Under the pieces are notes generated by a model, which was not told the DNA's origin, did no database searches, and was given only the letters and a program-made list of their open reading frames with translations. Of a DNA stretch of 64,000 bases, positions 33,683 through 42,074 are shown piece by piece (the stretch's first letter is position 1; each line of letters starts with the position of its first letter). This DNA comes from Photobacterium lutimaris (GTDB lineage: Bacteria > Pseudomonadota > Gammaproteobacteria > Enterobacterales > Vibrionaceae). Where the stretch lies: contig NZ_PYMH01000013.1 of assembly GCF_003025555.1 (NCBI RefSeq), forward strand, positions 101,298 to 165,297, written 5' to 3'. The translations under genes and the position numbers were made by a program.

Positions 33683-33691
33683 TTGGGGTGT
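33683..33691 (-). promoter_or_regulatory. ACACCCCAA element upstream of the sigma gene
   Basis: Same nine bases as at 4822 and 14476, 74 bases before the sigma-factor start. Confidence 0.35.
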
Positions 33692-33710
33692 AAAAATGTC
33701 CAGAAAACAG

Positions 33711-33726
33711 GGAGGCCGAAGCCTCC
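33711..33726 (-). terminator. UUCG-loop terminator after the 229-aa gene
   Basis: In sense orientation GGAGGC-TTCG-GCCTCC followed by CTGTTTT, seven bases after the stop codon. Confidence 0.7.
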
Positions 33727-33733
33727 ACCATTA

Positions 33734-34423
33734 CTAGCCGCGTATTGAACCGTAGCTATGAGCTACGTTATTCGCTGCGACTAGGGGGAAAATTGCATCC
33801 TTGTCAAATAAACCAAGTGCTTTTCCTTGTTCAAATACAGCGAGTAAATCATCTGTATTGTCAGAGTTATCCTCCAGTTCACCCCTATCGAAGTCTTCGA
33901 AATCGAAATCTTCAATACTCATGTCGCTATCCATAAAATACTGATCTACAGTGCTCGGTACTGGAATATCAGGTAAAGCAGCATTCTCTTGCTCATCTTC
34001 AACACTATCCGAAGTTGCTAACTCAGCTAGTTGCTGAATTGGTTGCTTCGTTGCTTGAACCGAGCAAGACGGTGCATGCAGAGGTGCGTAATGGGATGTA
34101 TTGAGAATGGTGCGCTTATCTTCTGGAAGTTGCACAAAATTAAAATCACCGTTCGTTAGAAGGCGTTTAATCTTAGGATGGTCTGGTGTGACACCATTGA
34201 CGAGTACGAAACCATTTGGCATTTGGTAGCCAAGTAGCTTTAGCTCGCTAGGGAGAGCGTGTTGCGTTAGGTAGTTCCTAATTTTTGTTCCATCATAATA
34301 GTCTGGATTATGTAAGCTAACCGGTATCAATCCGCAAGGATGTTCATCTCCGCACTGCACTGCAATGTGTCGACGGTCGTTTACTTTAGATAGCTCACCG
34401 CAGATATCATAAATCTTGATCAT
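33734..34423 (-). CDS. Hypothetical protein, 229 aa, acidic C-terminus
   Basis: No family recognised. The N-terminal about 100 residues look globular (KIYDICGELSKVNDRRHIAVQ). The last 80 are strongly acidic (IEDFDFEDFDRGELED..). It is the last gene of the DUF3268/YqaJ operon and has its own two-hairpin leader. The acidic tail resembles those of DNA-mimic or SSB-type proteins, but that is only an impression. Confidence 0.6.
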   Translation of the reverse strand: MIKIYDICGELSKVNDRRHIAVQCGDEHPCGLIPVSLHNPDYYDGTKIRNYLTQHALPSELKLLGYQMPNGFVLVNGVTPDHPKIKRLLTNGDFNFVQLPEDKRTILNTSHYAPLHAPSCSVQATKQPIQQLAELATSDSVEDEQENAALPDIPVPSTVDQYFMDSDMSIEDFDFEDFDRGELEDNSDNTDDLLAVFEQGKALGLFDKDAIFPLVAANNVAHSYGSIRG

Positions 34424-34442
34424 AATTACCTCTATATTTTAG

Positions 34443-34471
34443 CTCTTTCGAGAAACTGCCCTAGTGGGCAG
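34443..34471 (-). promoter_or_regulatory. Two-hairpin leader of the 229-aa gene
   Basis: Sense orientation: CTGCCC-ACTA-GGGCAG (34456-34471), then CTC-GAAA-GAG (34443-34452), then 19 bases with GAGG to the ATG. Confidence 0.6.
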
Positions 34472-34473
34472 CG

Positions 34474-35541
34474 TTAAATCATATTGTTTGAAAGCATCAC
34501 TTTCGCCATTTGCTCACGAATTTTGTTCATTCGGTCGCACTGTGCGATGTTGTTTAGCTCTTTTACGTGGGGTTTGTCAGCAACAGAGACACGGAAATAG
34601 AACGTGTCCTCAGTGCTAAATTGTGCTCGCTCTTCATCAGTGATTGCCGGTAGGCCTTTCGCTGCTAAATATGCATCCACATCAAATTTCCCTCGACGTT
34701 TAACTTGGGTGACCTTGAGGCCTTGGACGGACGCTGACGTAAAATCACCCGACATATTCATGATCTGGTTACATACCTTCACACGTTCGCCAGAAGCAAC
34801 TTTAAGTTCAGCTTTCAGCTTTGATTCAGACTCTTGAGCATTCAGTAGTTGTACGGCTAATTTGCCCCACTCAACTTCTTGCTCGGGAGTTGGTGTGTAC
34901 TCATCACGCTCAGGATCTTTAGGTGGCGCAGTATCATTCTCAACAGCGAAGTAGAACTCCTGCTGCTTTTCGAATATCAACTGTATCATCTCATCGTCTC
35001 GTAGCACTTTGAGTGGCACTATTTGGTTCTGTATGGCGGAATAGAAAACTAACCAGCCATAGTCAGCATTGAGCATCGCGATTTGGTACTGTAATTGCCA
35101 CTGGTACAGTGAAAACAATTCCGAGTTGAATGGGTCAGCTACTAGTTCAGCAAAACCATTCTCGCTAGGGCACTTAATCTCAACAGGAATGCCATCAGGC
35201 GTTACTCCGTCAAAAGAAACCTTCCTATATCGCTCTGCTTTATCCTCTGCGCAGTATTCAACAATATCTAACCCTAAGCTTGCAGCGAACTGCTCCCTTA
35301 CAAAGGGTTCGTAGAAATTGCCTCTCTGTACGTTTGGATTACCTGATAGGTCATCTGGTTGAACTCGGCCTGTTTTTTCAAGCCAGAGTCGATAAGGAGT
35401 TTTATATTTGCTTACCCCTACAACCGTTGGTATATCACTACCTCCGACCCCGTGCTCTCTCCATTCCAACCACTCATCTGAGCCCTGAGCAAAATGAATA
35501 ATTTCTAGCTCTATTGGGTTTAACTTATGTGCAACGCCCAT
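34474..35541 (-). CDS. YqaJ-family (lambda exonuclease-like) recombinase nuclease
   Basis: 355 residues. The nuclease core has WLEWREHGVGGSDIPTVVG, RGNFYEPFVREQF (Glu), DGVTPDGIPVEIKCP (the D..ExK metal site), and YQWQLQYQIAM. This fits the YqaJ viral recombinase family, 5'-3' exonucleases that prepare double-strand breaks for single-strand annealing. No RecT/Bet annealase is recognised in the window. A C-terminal about 110-residue extension is added. The start overlaps the stop of the DUF3268 gene by one base (TAATG). Confidence 0.85.
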   Translation of the reverse strand: MGVAHKLNPIELEIIHFAQGSDEWLEWREHGVGGSDIPTVVGVSKYKTPYRLWLEKTGRVQPDDLSGNPNVQRGNFYEPFVREQFAASLGLDIVEYCAEDKAERYRKVSFDGVTPDGIPVEIKCPSENGFAELVADPFNSELFSLYQWQLQYQIAMLNADYGWLVFYSAIQNQIVPLKVLRDDEMIQLIFEKQQEFYFAVENDTAPPKDPERDEYTPTPEQEVEWGKLAVQLLNAQESESKLKAELKVASGERVKVCNQIMNMSGDFTSASVQGLKVTQVKRRGKFDVDAYLAAKGLPAITDEERAQFSTEDTFYFRVSVADKPHVKELNNIAQCDRMNKIREQMAKVMLSNNMI

Positions 35542-36179
35542 TAGTTCACCCCCACAGAAGCTGGAAAATCGTCCATAGCGTTATGCCAGGTCGCCACATC
35601 ACCGTAATCACAGACTAAACCAATATGCGTCAGTTCTAGGTTGATACCCATTATCGCCGCAAGCTTTGCATATGCATAACGACGAGATACTTGGTGGTTT
35701 TGAATTAAATCATCAAGGCGCTCATGAAGCAGTCTGCGTTCAGCTCTAATTTGGCTTCGTACTGGTATGCCTAGCGGCAAAGAGTTTGGGCCGCATAACG
35801 CTGAAGCATCACAGACAGGACAAATGTATCTCTCACCAGTCATTTTTGTAGTGCTACCGCATTCAAAGCAGCTCATCTCTGCGCCAGCAAATGGTGGAGA
35901 CTTGCGTTGTTGTGCATGGTCAACAAGTAGCTGACAAACATACATAGCAATGTCTCGTTCCCAAGTCACAGGCTTATATGATTCTAGAATGTGGAACGAC
36001 TTAGTAATGAAGTCATCTGTAAGTGACGTTACATCGGTAATACCAATTGAATTAGCAATATCAAACAATACGCTCGCATACTGTCGATAGGCCATTTGGT
36101 TTTCAGTTGGTAGATCCGAGAACTCAAGTTGGCGGGCAATTGCCTTACGCCATTTGGTACGTGGTTTAGCTGGTGCCAT
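35541..36179 (-). CDS. DUF3268-like zinc-finger protein
   Basis: 212 residues. Two Cys pairs (CFEC and CPVC about 20 residues apart) form a probable zinc ribbon, followed by the block LPLGIPVRSQIRAERRLLHERLDDL, then RRYAYAKLAAIMG and HIGLVCDYGD, which match my memory of DUF3268 proteins found on plasmids and phages. Function unknown. It heads the operon DUF3268/YqaJ/229 aa. Its leader carries GCC-GAAA-GGC. Confidence 0.7.
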   Translation of the reverse strand: MAPAKPRTKWRKAIARQLEFSDLPTENQMAYRQYASVLFDIANSIGITDVTSLTDDFITKSFHILESYKPVTWERDIAMYVCQLLVDHAQQRKSPPFAGAEMSCFECGSTTKMTGERYICPVCDASALCGPNSLPLGIPVRSQIRAERRLLHERLDDLIQNHQVSRRYAYAKLAAIMGINLELTHIGLVCDYGDVATWHNAMDDFPASVGVN

Positions 36180-36204
36180 TATGTGTCTCCATAAATTTTA
36201 AAAT

Positions 36205-36214
36205 GCCTTTCGGC
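36205..36214 (-). promoter_or_regulatory. GAAA-tetraloop leader hairpin of the DUF3268-like gene
   Basis: Sense GCC-GAAA-GGC then an A/T-rich stretch and GGAG, 25 bases to the ATG. Two more stems lie just upstream: AACCTC / GAGGTT and CTGCC / GGCAG. An RNA motif named after DUF3268 genes has been reported; whether this is it cannot be judged here. Confidence 0.55.
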
Positions 36215-36276
36215 TTGCTCAAAAACCTCTAACGAGGTTACTGCCTGTAGAGGTGGCAGTTATTTGACGCATTAGT

Positions 36277-36322
36277 AGCATCAAAACTAAACAGTTTAAT
36301 TAGTCGGTTTGGTTTTGATGCT
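36277..36322. repeat. 16-base inverted repeat upstream of the DUF3268 operon
   Basis: AGCATCAAAACTAAAC at 36277-36292 and GTTTGGTTTTGATGCT at 36307-36322 pair with one mismatch across a 14-base A/T-rich spacer. Could be an operator for the DUF3268 operon or a transcription end for the mating-pore operon 137 bases away. Confidence 0.55.
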
Positions 36323-36458
36323 TTGAGATACGAGTAGAATATAGGGGAGGGCAGTATTGAATGTGACCGTAATTGCCCCAGTCACTTTGATATGATGACA
36401 TAGAATACAGACACAAATCAAAGCTTAATGAATGGGCTGTCTAGATAATGAGTCACAA

Positions 36459-37802
36459 TTAATATGTTTCGAATGTGCTTGACCAGTTCGGCCAAACATT
36501 TTCCAGGTGCTTATTACCCTGTTTTCGGCAGCATATCATTGGGCGGTACAACTTAAATCCTGCAGAACGTTCACTGTTATTCTGGTTAAAAGCTCTGTTC
36601 CAAGAGTCTTTTTGGCTTTGGGATACGCCCGTGTAATTTCTGCAAGTGTTACCACTGACTTGAGGGTAAATTTCGCGCAACCTCATCGTTCGGTGATCCT
36701 TTAACGTTCTAAACTCAGAGCGAGTCCAGCTCCCGGATGCATATTGTCTCGCAGGGTTGTGTACGTGTAACCCTAATGTGCCTGAATATCTTCCTCGTTG
36801 GTCGTTAACGATAGATGCTGCTCTGTAGGCTGTAGTAACTGCTGTTTCGAATTGATTGGAACTAAGGTGGTAGCCATTACGCGGCATCAGTGAGCCAAAC
36901 GAGCTACCAACGTGATTCCAAGACCGGTATTCCGCACTATAAAGACCAAGCAGCACAGTTTCAGTGGTAGTTAAAAAACGCCATGATAAAGTGTCCATAC
37001 CTGAAGAGAAGTATGGTACGTATGTTGGCTCAGGTGATCTACAGTATCCTGCCATCATACCAACTATAGATGTAGCGACCGAGTACATGGGATCGGAATA
37101 AACGAGAGCATCGCGGTATAAATATTGACTGTTACTGCTATGCACAGTGTGTGAGTGTGTAGTTTGCAGTTTAGCTCCATCCGTTCGGGGGGCACCAGCC
37201 AATACATTGAACATCGGATCGATCACGGTCGTGCTTACTATTGCGTTTGCTTCCTGCATAAAAGAACCGATCCATGTTGGGTTATTACTCGCGCCGAATG
37301 AACTCTCATTGCTGTGTGGTAACCGAGATGTGACTTCAACGACAAAATCAGGGACATAGTTTTGTGCGATGGTATTGGTATAAATACGCGGCCACAGTGA
37401 CGTCTTCATTGAAACACACTGGCCGTGGAATCTGTACCTGTAACAGTTAGAGCGAACTGAAGCATCTACAGAGTCTACAGAGTCATCAAAGAAGTTGTAT
37501 TCGCTTTTCTGACCATCGCGAAATGCACCCGAGGATGGATTATTTTCAGCATTAATCATTCCTGATAGCTCACTGCCCAGCCCCGGTGCCGTGGCGCCGT
37601 TTAGCATGTCTACCGCAGGCGCTAGTATAAAGTCTGAAGAGTTATTTACCTGATCTTCTATCTCGCTCCAGCTAGGGATATCTAACCCATCTAGGCCGCT
37701 ACCCCAGTCTATGTCAGGAAACTCCATATCACCGAACGCAAGACAGGTAGTAGTTACAAGGCCAAGGCACCATCCAGCACTAACCGCCAACTTACTGTGC
37801 AT
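36459..37802 (-). CDS. TraU-like conjugation protein (TIGR03756/PFL_4710 type)
   Basis: 447 residues. Signal peptide (LAVSAGWCLGLVTTTCLAFG), then a Ser/Asn/Tyr-rich periplasmic body with several cysteines. It sits directly after the TIGR03757-like gene, the place of the PFL_4710 family in MPF_G clusters, where it is thought to take part in pilus assembly. Family membership is inferred partly from position. The start at 37802 has GAGGGGC five bases upstream and overlaps the previous gene by 11 bases. It is the last visible gene of the mating-pore operon; the usual PFL_4711 and TraG genes do not follow. Confidence 0.65.
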   Translation of the reverse strand: MHSKLAVSAGWCLGLVTTTCLAFGDMEFPDIDWGSGLDGLDIPSWSEIEDQVNNSSDFILAPAVDMLNGATAPGLGSELSGMINAENNPSSGAFRDGQKSEYNFFDDSVDSVDASVRSNCYRYRFHGQCVSMKTSLWPRIYTNTIAQNYVPDFVVEVTSRLPHSNESSFGASNNPTWIGSFMQEANAIVSTTVIDPMFNVLAGAPRTDGAKLQTTHSHTVHSSNSQYLYRDALVYSDPMYSVATSIVGMMAGYCRSPEPTYVPYFSSGMDTLSWRFLTTTETVLLGLYSAEYRSWNHVGSSFGSLMPRNGYHLSSNQFETAVTTAYRAASIVNDQRGRYSGTLGLHVHNPARQYASGSWTRSEFRTLKDHRTMRLREIYPQVSGNTCRNYTGVSQSQKDSWNRAFNQNNSERSAGFKLYRPMICCRKQGNKHLENVWPNWSSTFETY

Positions 37803-38241
37803 TAACAGCCCCTCGATATTCCTGCAAAGCTTTCGATAGCGGTAGACCAATTACGATATACTCACGATCAAAGATGATGGCCGGCACGCGGTCAATTTTA
37901 TGCAGTTGCATCAGGCTTACGCCAATCGATGACTCTTGAATTGCTGGCATGTTTGCAACAAAGTAATCATGGAAATTCTCTGCAGCCCACTCAGCCCGTT
38001 CGTCCTCTGTCATCTTTTCCATTAGATCCATTGGGAAGCTGTTATTCACTGCATCCATAATCCGCTGCTTGTCATCAACGTAGAACACCTCGATGTGACT
38101 ACCACCTACACGCTGCATATCAACAATGTTGTCTGCTTGGGATCGTGTCACGAGGATATCAATAGAATTGGGGCCAGCATTAGCTAGCCCACCAGCAGAG
38201 GAAAGCAGCACAGTGGCTGCCATGATCCACTTCTTAATCAA
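37792..38241 (-). CDS. TIGR03757-like (DUF1525/PFL_4709) conjugation protein
   Basis: 149 residues, with a signal peptide (MIKKWIMAATVLLSSAGGLANA). The C-terminal VPAIIFDREYIVIGLPLSKALQEYR fits the DUF1525 pattern PAIVFD..VVYG..DV..AL..Y, a thioredoxin-like TraW/TrbC relative. It would act in the periplasm on pilus assembly. It overlaps the OmpA-like gene by eight bases. Confidence 0.75.
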   Translation of the reverse strand: MIKKWIMAATVLLSSAGGLANAGPNSIDILVTRSQADNIVDMQRVGGSHIEVFYVDDKQRIMDAVNNSFPMDLMEKMTEDERAEWAAENFHDYFVANMPAIQESSIGVSLMQLHKIDRVPAIIFDREYIVIGLPLSKALQEYRGAVNAQ

Positions 38242-38794
38242 GAGCGATATCCCTCACGTAAATTTCAACTCGACGGTTACAGTTCTTGCCGATTACTGTT
38301 TCATTTGAGCAGCGAGGCATTTCCCATGCCTCCGCGGTTGTAGCAAGGCGGAATGGATGTACTCGACCCTTAACTAGTTGCTCTACTACAGCATCAGCAC
38401 GCTCTTGGCTCAGTCCTAGATTGTATTGGAAGTTACCGACCGAATCAGTGTGCCCCTTTACTGAGATAGAGGTTTCCGGGAAGTCATTTAAGAGTGAAGC
38501 TAAGCTACCAATTGAGTCTCGTAGGTCACGGTTCATCGCGCTACTACCGGTGTTAAAACCATAAGCCGATGGGATAGTGATACGAATTTCACGGTTGTCA
38601 GTACGCTCAACGGTGTAGTCACGGAAAATTTGCGTAATGATTTCCTCCTGATCATCAAAATAACCATTAATTCGAGAGTCCGCAGTGTAAGTCACGTTGC
38701 GTAAACGCAATTCCGGCTCAGTTGGCGCAGAAGAACAAGCTGTTAGTCCAAGACAAACTGCAGCAGTAATAATTGTTTTAGAAAATAAGTTCAT
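38234..38794 (-). CDS. OmpA-domain (Pal-like) lipoprotein within the mating-pore operon
   Basis: 186 residues. Lipobox LTAC (residue 20). The C-terminal OmpA/MotB peptidoglycan-binding domain shows SVKGHTDSVGNFQYNLGLSQ and NRRVEIYV. An extra CSNETVIGKNC insertion carries two cysteines that may pair. It would anchor the secretion channel to peptidoglycan. It overlaps the TraC stop by 17 bases, so it is coupled to the ATPase. In the MPF_G clusters I know, a DsbC-like gene occupies this region. Confidence 0.8.
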   Translation of the reverse strand: MNLFSKTIITAAVCLGLTACSSAPTEPELRLRNVTYTADSRINGYFDDQEEIITQIFRDYTVERTDNREIRITIPSAYGFNTGSSAMNRDLRDSIGSLASLLNDFPETSISVKGHTDSVGNFQYNLGLSQERADAVVEQLVKGRVHPFRLATTAEAWEMPRCSNETVIGKNCNRRVEIYVRDIALD

Positions 38795-41600
38795 TATCGA
38801 ATCCTCGGGCTTTGTCTAGTGCTTTGGCTACGTGATAGGCAGCGGTTACTTCATCGCATTTATGTTGTTCCATGTATCGCGCTCGCTCGGCCTTTTCTGA
38901 GGCATCTGTCATTGCCAGAGCGAGGTGAAGAGAAGGCGGTACCGAACGGAACATAATGTTGTGTAGTTTTGAGCTGATTACACCTTCGGTATAACCACGA
39001 TCTTGTTTTTTGGTGCTCGATAGCAAGCGAGTCACTTCTGGAGACAGGTTCTTAACGTCAGCAACTTCTTGAGCCTCTGACTGGGGTGTGTTCAAGCAGT
39101 AATACCACTCAATCATCGACAGAAGCTTTCTGCTGCCTCCGCCCATATCAGCCATATTTTGCGTTGCGAAATATGGCCAACAGCCCAGCTTGCGAAAACA
39201 CTTCACCATCTTCACAAGGTACGGACCTAGAAGGGGGTTAGACGTTATTAAGTGGCTTTCATCGGTATACATGACGATTTCACGACCAGAATACTGATGT
39301 TTTTCAGCAAGGTAGTTCACACGCTGCATTAATGCGGTGTATGCCACTGCGAGCTTATCGCGGTTCGCATCTTGTGCTAATTGCGCAAGGTCGATACAAA
39401 GAAGATCGGAATCAGGGAACGCATCACCAGTGCGGTTGAACAGTTTGGCATTGAAGCCATTGGTATACATGCGAAGAGCGGTAATCATCTCACCCATAGT
39501 TTCTCTTTGACTCTCGGAATAGCTTGTATCACTGCCGTCATAGACGCCATTTTTCATTTCGACCATTGAATCAATAACATGAGACGTAATTGTGTCGCGG
39601 GGTTTAATTAAATTGCCTTCTGCGTCTTTCTCACCAAGATCACGGCTCTTTTTAGCAGTAAAAATAAGTGCATCACGAACTAACTGGCGATCAGATCGAG
39701 TAAATCTGTCAAACTCTCGTTGCTCTCCGCCCGTTATCATCAAAAAGCAAATCAATTCCAATTCGCCCAAAACGTCGCGTTCTTCGTCATTAGGGCCGGA
39801 GTTGTCTTCTTCGGTAATGGCTTCGTTATCTGACCAGTCTTCAAAATCAGCTGCCTCACCATCTAAAACTTGGTCAATATCTGCAAATGGAGCCAAACTA
39901 GGTGCGTTTGCCATATCTAGCTTCATTTTTGTCACTTTTAGACCAAATTTTTTACAGTATTCAGCAAGTAAGCCAAATGAATTACCATATTCCACAATTA
40001 TCATGCGAGGGCGATACATCGCAAGATTCATTGCGGCCATTTGTACGATGCTGACGCTCTTGCCACTGCCAGGCGGCCCAATTATCAATCCGAAATTATT
40101 GTTTTCCCTATCTTTTTTACTCATTGGATCTACAAAGACCGGTGCGCCACCTCTGTTGTAGAAAAACAGATGAGGCCTGCCTGAGCCTTCAGTTCTACCG
40201 AAAGCAAAAGATAGGTTAGCAGCGTGCTGCATTGCCATTGTTCGTGCGTAATACCCTTTTTTATCCATTAAAGGGTTATAATTCATTGGCAAATGAATAA
40301 GAAAGCTATCTAAACTTAAGCCATCTTCTTCATCTTTCAGTATGCTGATGCCTGAGTTGGCCATGGTTGTAATGATTTTTCGCTGCTTGTCATCCAGCTC
40401 ATCGATAGTATCTGCAGACACATACACACCCAGAGTAGCCTTTAGGATCTTAACCTGACCACCAACTACGCGTTCTGCTTCTGCGATAGCTTTGCGAACC
40501 CTTCGAGATTCACCATTATCAACGTTCGACTCTTTCTTAAGTTTTTCAATACGTTGCTCAAGCGTGCTTTGCGGTACTATCACCATTGTTTTGGCTAGCA
40601 TGCACCCTGCAGGGAGGGAGTCAGCAGCACAACGTACAATTTCGTTGCCAGCGCTACCCGTCGTAACTTCACCTGATATTTGTCCAATGCGCGGAGCTTT
40701 ACGTAAACCACTAAAGCGGAGAAACCGCATTGGCTTCTTGTCAAAATACCAGGCATTGTCTTCTACACTGGAGCGAGGTCGTGAATTAAGCACGGCCTCA
40801 CATAGATCAACACCAATAGGCATATCACCATCAACATCAGTCATTTGTGCATAGAAATCTTCCGGATCACCTAAGAAATCAGGGCTTGGGTTAAAGAATT
40901 TGAACAACCAATACAGGGTGTCTTGTTTCGTATCGCGGGTATATTTAATGCCAGCCGACTCGAATTTAATCTTCAGTGACTCAATCATCTGATTAAGTTC
41001 TCTTGCCGGATCATACTTACCGCGGTTCATGTCTCTCACGTTAGTGGATGAAACACGACGGTAAATCACAAATTTAGTACGAGGTAGTTTTAGGCCCCAG
41101 TTCTCACCCGTAACTGTGTGGTCTTTGAAGATACCACCAGCTTTGGTTAAACCCTTCAGGTGGTGCTCTTGCACCTTCAAATATTCTTCTGAGAATTCAG
41201 TGCCACGAGCATGGGGAGCCATGTGCTCTCGAATTGCCTCGGTAATAAGGGAAACTCGAGTGTCGTTGTAACTAAACTCTTGTATCACCCATTGACCAAG
41301 CTGAACCGGAAATTCATCAAAGGTACTCAGAACATTTTCAAGGGCATCTCGTGCTTCAGCTAATCCTTGGCCGCTTTTACCTTCTGTAGCAATAGGTTTG
41401 ATTGTTATTACTGCTGCGCGACTGATTTCATCTTCAAGGATGAATGTCTCTGTATTGTCATCGTAACCGCAATAAGGAAGTTGATCGGCAAATGAAGGGC
41501 AAGGGCGATCATACAGCGCTCGCTCATCTTCGATGGTGTGGCCGCCATCAACAGAGAAGAAACTCTTAGTTGAATGGATAAGTTTGTTTATTGCGTTCAT
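38778..41600 (-). CDS. traC: TraC/VirB4-type conjugation ATPase (PFL_4706, MPF_G)
   Basis: 940 residues, the usual size of MPF_G TraC. Walker A IIGPPGSGKS (about residue 510) and Walker B IVMYTDESH (about 790). The N-terminal half is the VirB4-type domain. It powers pilus assembly and substrate transfer at the inner membrane. An acidic segment (EDWSDNEAITEEDNSGPNDE) separates the two Walker motifs. It starts four bases inside the TIGR03751 lipoprotein gene. Confidence 0.9.
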   Translation of the reverse strand: MNAINKLIHSTKSFFSVDGGHTIEDERALYDRPCPSFADQLPYCGYDDNTETFILEDEISRAAVITIKPIATEGKSGQGLAEARDALENVLSTFDEFPVQLGQWVIQEFSYNDTRVSLITEAIREHMAPHARGTEFSEEYLKVQEHHLKGLTKAGGIFKDHTVTGENWGLKLPRTKFVIYRRVSSTNVRDMNRGKYDPARELNQMIESLKIKFESAGIKYTRDTKQDTLYWLFKFFNPSPDFLGDPEDFYAQMTDVDGDMPIGVDLCEAVLNSRPRSSVEDNAWYFDKKPMRFLRFSGLRKAPRIGQISGEVTTGSAGNEIVRCAADSLPAGCMLAKTMVIVPQSTLEQRIEKLKKESNVDNGESRRVRKAIAEAERVVGGQVKILKATLGVYVSADTIDELDDKQRKIITTMANSGISILKDEEDGLSLDSFLIHLPMNYNPLMDKKGYYARTMAMQHAANLSFAFGRTEGSGRPHLFFYNRGGAPVFVDPMSKKDRENNNFGLIIGPPGSGKSVSIVQMAAMNLAMYRPRMIIVEYGNSFGLLAEYCKKFGLKVTKMKLDMANAPSLAPFADIDQVLDGEAADFEDWSDNEAITEEDNSGPNDEERDVLGELELICFLMITGGEQREFDRFTRSDRQLVRDALIFTAKKSRDLGEKDAEGNLIKPRDTITSHVIDSMVEMKNGVYDGSDTSYSESQRETMGEMITALRMYTNGFNAKLFNRTGDAFPDSDLLCIDLAQLAQDANRDKLAVAYTALMQRVNYLAEKHQYSGREIVMYTDESHLITSNPLLGPYLVKMVKCFRKLGCWPYFATQNMADMGGGSRKLLSMIEWYYCLNTPQSEAQEVADVKNLSPEVTRLLSSTKKQDRGYTEGVISSKLHNIMFRSVPPSLHLALAMTDASEKAERARYMEQHKCDEVTAAYHVAKALDKARGFDNELIF

Positions 41601-42007
41601 CGACCTGCCTCCAGACTAACTTCACCTGGAAGTGCGTACTCAGGCTTTGAGTACATATTAAATTCACTCATCCAGCCCGGACGGGGCATGCGGTCTTCTT
41701 TGGTAAGGCTAGGGGCGAAGTAAATATAAAGCTTCGGGTTAGGAAGCTTTCTAAAGTCAGCGCGACCAGTGTTATTCAATGTGTATGGATCGTTTGATAA
41801 CTCAGCCCAAGTTGCCGATCTGCGTAATATTTGGGTATTTTCAGCATTCACTTTGGCGCCAGAATGGTTATCGTAAATCTCCTGCATTGTCCGGCTGGAT
41901 TCTGGAATAGGGGAGTTCTGATAACGCTCTTCACGACTCAAAGGTTCTTTCGAGCTACACCCGGTGATTATCGTGGCAACCGCCAGTATTGTTATTATCT
42001 TATTCAT
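41597..42007 (-). CDS. TIGR03751-like conjugation lipoprotein
   Basis: 136 residues. Lipobox ITGC (residue 17). The motif LPNPKLYIYFAPSL..MPRPGWMSEFNMYSKPEYALPGE matches the TIGR03751 pattern (LPNP..P.PGY.T.F.lY...hYALPGE). Outer-membrane core lipoprotein (VirB7-like) of MPF_G systems. It follows the TraB-like gene by 67 bases and overlaps TraC. Confidence 0.8.
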   Translation of the reverse strand: MNKIITILAVATIITGCSSKEPLSREERYQNSPIPESSRTMQEIYDNHSGAKVNAENTQILRRSATWAELSNDPYTLNNTGRADFRKLPNPKLYIYFAPSLTKEDRMPRPGWMSEFNMYSKPEYALPGEVSLEAGR

Positions 42008-42074
42008 TATTGGAGTGCCCCGATAATTAGTTCGAATGTTCTTTTTGTTACCAACATCATTGATTTAGTAGAGA

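Noticed and set aside
36459..38794. Classical F-type tra operon
   Set aside because: TraC, TraK and TraB relatives are present, but the RAQPRD, DUF3262, DUF2976, DUF3487, DUF2895, DUF3438 and DUF1525 order is that of MPF_G (ICE) systems rather than F.
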